A DNA stretch of 6,288 nucleotides from DASYQV01 sp036005125 (GTDB taxonomy: Bacteria; Acidobacteriota; Vicinamibacteria; Vicinamibacterales; UBA2999): positions 1 through 6,288 of the forward strand of contig DASYQV010000110.1 of NCBI GenBank assembly GCA_036005125.1, given 5' to 3'. This document shows positions 3,341 through 6,288 of the stretch, piece after piece. The notes under the pieces are model-generated. The model was not told where the DNA came from and did no database searches. It saw nothing but the letters and a program-made list of their open reading frames with translations. Every line of letters begins with the position of its first letter. Within the stretch, counting starts at the first letter, position 1. Made by a program: the position numbers and the translations under genes.

Positions 3341-6288
3341 AAATCCACCTGTACGCCGAATTTGGCGAAACGGGCGGGCAGGATGATAAACGGCTGCTGC
3401 CAGGCCGGTCCATAGCGCTGGTTCAACGATGTGACGGGGCTTGCGTTGAACAGATTGTAGAGATCCACGATGGCTCGCACGTTCGTCGAGCTGATGCGGA
3501 ACATCTTCATCACGCGCATGTCGACCTGATTCAGGCGACCGCCGAACAGCGTTCCGGGCTCGACGAGTTGCAGCGTAGCGATGCCGGCCGTGCCGGCCGC
3601 GAGGTTGCGACCGAGCGAGGGCGCGATCTGGGAATTCGCGGCGATATACGTCGCCGCAATCTCGGGGCCTGGAATGCTCTGCAGCGTGCCGCTCACCTGC
3701 AGACGCCACCATGGAAGCGGGTATGACGCGCTGACCTTCATCTCCGGCCTGAACGGTGGAGTCACGCGACAGAAAAGCCTGCTCGGCGACGGCAGACCCG
3801 AGAGGCCCGGAACGAGCGAGCTGGCGCCGGCGGTGCTGTACGGCAGGACGGCCGCCGCGATATCGGCCTTGTCCACGATGTCGCACAGGTCGGTCCTCTC
3901 GCGGCCGAGGTTCAGCCCGCCCTGCACCAGCGCGCCCCCCGTGAGCCGCGCATTCACCGAAAGATCGACGCCGTCGTAGACATCGTCCACGCGCCCATAC
4001 TGCTTCGAGAACGTGACGTAGTTGTCGATCCGTCCGAATTTCGCTGGATTGATGTCATAGAATCCGCAGAGCTGATTGCCGCCGCCTCCCGGCAAACGCG
4101 AATCCGCCGGGACCGCGATGCAGAACGGGTCGTAATCGGACGGATTCACGGCGCGGTTGTCGTTCACGAGGAAGTTGCCGAACCAGCGGTGGAAGTACAT
4201 CGCGCTGACAGACACGCGGGGGAACAGCTCGTGCTGAACGCCCGCCGACGCCTCCCAGTTGTAGTGCCGCTTGCCGTAGCCGTGGAGAACATTGTCGTCG
4301 TATGTCGTGCTGGTGAGGGACGGCTTGCCGAAGTTGCGGTTTGACAGCGGACCGCATTCACCGTTTTCCTCCGGGTTCAGCAGATCGCAATCCGGGACGT
4401 AGTTGGCGTTCCCATCGCTCCACGCGCGCGTCGCCGTGCTGTCAACGAGGCTCGCCAGGTTCTTTCCGTTGGCGGCCCCGGGTCCCTCGCCGCCCAGATA
4501 GCGGGCAAGGTTCGCCTTCAGCGCGGTCTTGCCGTTGCCAAACAGGTCGAACGATCCGCCCAGGCGCGGCGTAAGGTCGTGCCAGACCGCCACGTCACGA
4601 ACCTCCGCGTAATCGCGTGCCGGAACAAACGATCCCGCCGGCTCCAGCTGACGCGGCACGTACGCGTTGAGATATGTATAGCGGACGCCCAGATTGAGCG
4701 TCAGCTGCTTGATCGTCCACTGATCCTGGGCGTAGGTTCCAATATCCGCTTTCACCCGATTCTGGATTCTGAGCGGCGTCGCCCGCAGGACCACCGCACG
4801 CGGCAGCCCGTCGAAGAATTGATAGTTGCGATCTGCGTTGGTCTGGACGTCGCCATACGGCTGCGCGTGCAGCAACAGGGTGCCCGCCCGGAACGAGTGC
4901 GACCCCGTGACATACGACGCCGCGAACATGCCGAAGTTCGTCGACGCGTAGACCGCGTCATTGTGCCGGCGTCCGTTGAACACGGTCGGCGATCGATACG
5001 TGAAGTTGGTTCGGAGCTCGGTGACCGAGACCACATCGGACCCCACGCCGGGCTGCGGGGCGGAGTTCCAGTTCATCATGTTCCAGGACGTCCCCGCCTC
5101 CAGCAGCAACTTGTTGCTGACCGCGTTCGTCCAGCGAATCTGTCCGTACGCATTGGGAGATGAATTGATGAAGTTGGAGGCTTCCGGTGACACGTTGCCG
5201 ATTCCCCCATAGCTTCCCAGACCCGAATAGCAGATGCACTGATCCTGTCGTTCCCCCGCAAAGGACACTTTGTTCTTCGTATTCACCTGCCACGTGAGCC
5301 GGAAGTTCACGCTCCGGTGCAGGTTCTGCTCGTAGGCCGGCCGGCTGAGATCGTCCGTGTGCGTCCAGGCGAGGGGATCGACGGCGAAATACCGGCTCGC
5401 CACATAGTTTTCGTTCCCCCATCGTCGATACGAGCCGTGAAACCACAGCTTGTCACGTTGGATAGGGCCGCCGACCGCCGCGTTCAGATCCCACATGCCC
5501 TTGATCGTCGTCACCGACTGCAACCCACGGGCGCGGAGCTCATTGGATAGATTGTTGCCCTGAAAATCGCTGTTGGTGCCGTTCACGATCACCATGCCTC
5601 TGAAGACGTTGCCGCCGTCCTTGGGAATGGCGTTGATCACCACACCGCCGGTCTCGCTTTGGATCGCCAGGTTTCCGACCTCCATGCTGATTTCCTGGAT
5701 GGCTGCCGGATTGAAGAAGATGGACTGCGACGCACCGCCCCCGCTCCCGAGGTAATTGAGGTTGTTCGTGCGCATGCCGTCATAGAACATGTGCTGGTCG
5801 TTCGCACGGCTGCCGTGAATCGCCGTGCCGATCGGCTGATCGCCAACCGTGCCGCCCACGTCGTGGTTCTGGAGTCCCGCCGAGAGGCCTGGTATGAGCG
5901 CGGTCATGCTCTGGATCGATTTCCCGCTTGGAAGGGCTTCCAGGACGTCCCGTGTTATCACCCGCTGCTGCACGACGTTCTGGATGTCCACAACCGGACT
6001 CTGGCCCGATACCGTGACCGTCTCCTCGAGGCCGCCGACTTTCAGCTCGGCGTTGACGGTCGCCGTAAAGTTGCCCGTGAGCTCGATGCCTTCCCGCTTC
6101 ACCACCGTGAAGCCTGGCAGTGTGAACGTCACACCGTAGATGCCCGGCCGCAGGTCGACGATGCGATAGACCCCCTGATCATCGGTGATGACGGTACGAG
6201 CCTTTTCGATGAGCGCGGGACTGGCGGCTTCAACGGTCACCCCTGGCAGAATCCCGCCCGACGTGTCTCTCACCACCCCCGCAATCGC
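3337..6288 (-). CDS. TonB-dependent outer-membrane receptor with carboxypeptidase-regulatory-like domain (5' end missing)
   Basis: The frame is open from the right edge to TAG at 3337-3339, giving 983 visible residues. The signal peptide and the first few residues of the N-terminal domain lie outside the window. The visible part starts AIAGVVRDTSGGILPGVTV, a carboxypeptidase-regulatory-like beta-sandwich (about 1-88). EETVTVSGQSPVVD (88-101) is a TonB-box-like linker. The plug (about 102-230) includes LEALPSGKSIQ, IHGSRANDQHMFYDGM and VVINAIPKDGGNVFRG. The rest is a large beta-barrel ending in KFGVQVDF, with the terminal Phe recognised by the BAM machinery. Cysteines cluster in extracellular-loop-like stretches (QCICYSG; PDCDLLNPEENGECG). 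Receptors of this Oar-like build are abundant in Acidobacteriota and import or bind large ligands using TonB energy; the ligand is unknown. The methionine-like GTG at 6274-6276 is internal, not the start. The gene is followed closely by the amidohydrolase. Confidence 0.93.
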   Translation of the reverse strand, partial: AIAGVVRDTSGGILPGVTVEAASPALIEKARTVITDDQGVYRIVDLRPGIYGVTFTLPGFTVVKREGIELTGNFTATVNAELKVGGLEETVTVSGQSPVVDIQNVVQQRVITRDVLEALPSGKSIQSMTALIPGLSAGLQNHDVGGTVGDQPIGTAIHGSRANDQHMFYDGMRTNNLNYLGSGGGASQSIFFNPAAIQEISMEVGNLAIQSETGGVVINAIPKDGGNVFRGMVIVNGTNSDFQGNNLSNELRARGLQSVTTIKGMWDLNAAVGGPIQRDKLWFHGSYRRWGNENYVASRYFAVDPLAWTHTDDLSRPAYEQNLHRSVNFRLTWQVNTKNKVSFAGERQDQCICYSGLGSYGGIGNVSPEASNFINSSPNAYGQIRWTNAVSNKLLLEAGTSWNMMNWNSAPQPGVGSDVVSVTELRTNFTYRSPTVFNGRRHNDAVYASTNFGMFAASYVTGSHSFRAGTLLLHAQPYGDVQTNADRNYQFFDGLPRAVVLRATPLRIQNRVKADIGTYAQDQWTIKQLTLNLGVRYTYLNAYVPRQLEPAGSFVPARDYAEVRDVAVWHDLTPRLGGSFDLFGNGKTALKANLARYLGGEGPGAANGKNLASLVDSTATRAWSDGNANYVPDCDLLNPEENGECGPLSNRNFGKPSLTSTTYDDNVLHGYGKRHYNWEASAGVQHELFPRVSVSAMYFHRWFGNFLVNDNRAVNPSDYDPFCIAVPADSRLPGGGGNQLCGFYDINPAKFGRIDNYVTFSKQYGRVDDVYDGVDLSVNARLTGGALVQGGLNLGRERTDLCDIVDKADIAAAVLPYSTAGASSLVPGLSGLPSPSRLFCRVTPPFRPEMKVSASYPLPWWRLQVSGTLQSIPGPEIAATYIAANSQIAPSLGRNLAAGTAGIATLQLVEPGTLFGGRLNQVDMRVMKMFRISSTNVRAIVDLYNLFNASPVTSLNQRYGPAWQQPFIILPARFAKFGVQVDF

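Noticed and set aside
3308..3886. A 192-codon minus-strand frame within the receptor's 3' part
   Set aside because: It overlaps the receptor in another frame and has the arginine-rich low-information composition of a shifted reading. No frameshift is needed, because the receptor frame stays open to a proper C-terminal Phe.
4579..5163. A 194-codon plus-strand frame opposite the receptor gene
   Set aside because: Arginine-rich shadow with no motif and no ribosome-binding site; the receptor barrel on the other strand is intact.
6274..6276. GTG as the start of the receptor gene
   Set aside because: The frame stays open upstream to the window edge with residues (AIAG) that fit the N-terminal beta-sandwich, and no signal peptide lies within the window. 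The gene is therefore truncated by the edge.

Overview
The window looks like a chromosomal segment of a GC-rich Gram-negative bacterium. An acidobacterium of the Vicinamibacteria type is my best guess. That rests on the TonB-dependent receptor style (a carboxypeptidase-regulatory-like domain before the plug, about 1000 aa), the high GC coding bias, and a short palindromic repeat built on GTAGGCCGGGTC that I associate from memory with such genomes. The taxonomy is inference; there is no marker gene here.

Layout, left to right. Positions 1-96 hold the lysine-rich 3' end of a plus-strand gene. It converges on a minus-strand ArsI/CadI-like VOC metalloenzyme (168-626). Between them lies a nested palindromic repeat (89-173) that supplies the TAG stop codon to both genes. 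Upstream of the VOC gene, also on the minus strand, is metF (methylenetetrahydrofolate reductase, 720-1679). Positions 1680-2018 hold no intact gene. They contain a 45-codon remnant of the C-terminus of a PQQ-type beta-propeller protein (1684-1821), which is cut off by an AT-rich island of degenerate CATGATT/AATCACG units (1819-1997). Next come a minus-strand, Tat-exported amidohydrolase (2019-3305) and, upstream of it with only 31 nt between, a large TonB-dependent outer-membrane receptor (3337-6288). The receptor's N-terminus lies beyond the right edge. A perfect 10-bp hairpin at the end of the receptor gene sits just before the amidohydrolase ribosome-binding site.

How the genes may work together. 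The receptor and the amidohydrolase read in the same direction with a very short gap. They could form a small uptake-and-processing unit: the receptor brings in an amide-containing or cyclic-imide-like ligand and the amidohydrolase hydrolyses it in the periplasm. The substrate cannot be read from sequence. metF (one-carbon metabolism) and the VOC protein are co-oriented 93 nt apart and could be co-transcribed, but no functional link is required.

I see no RNA gene, CRISPR array, insertion sequence, phage gene or defence system. The coding content is ordinary. The unusual material is in the repeats: how they supply stop codons, erode a gene and sit at gene junctions.
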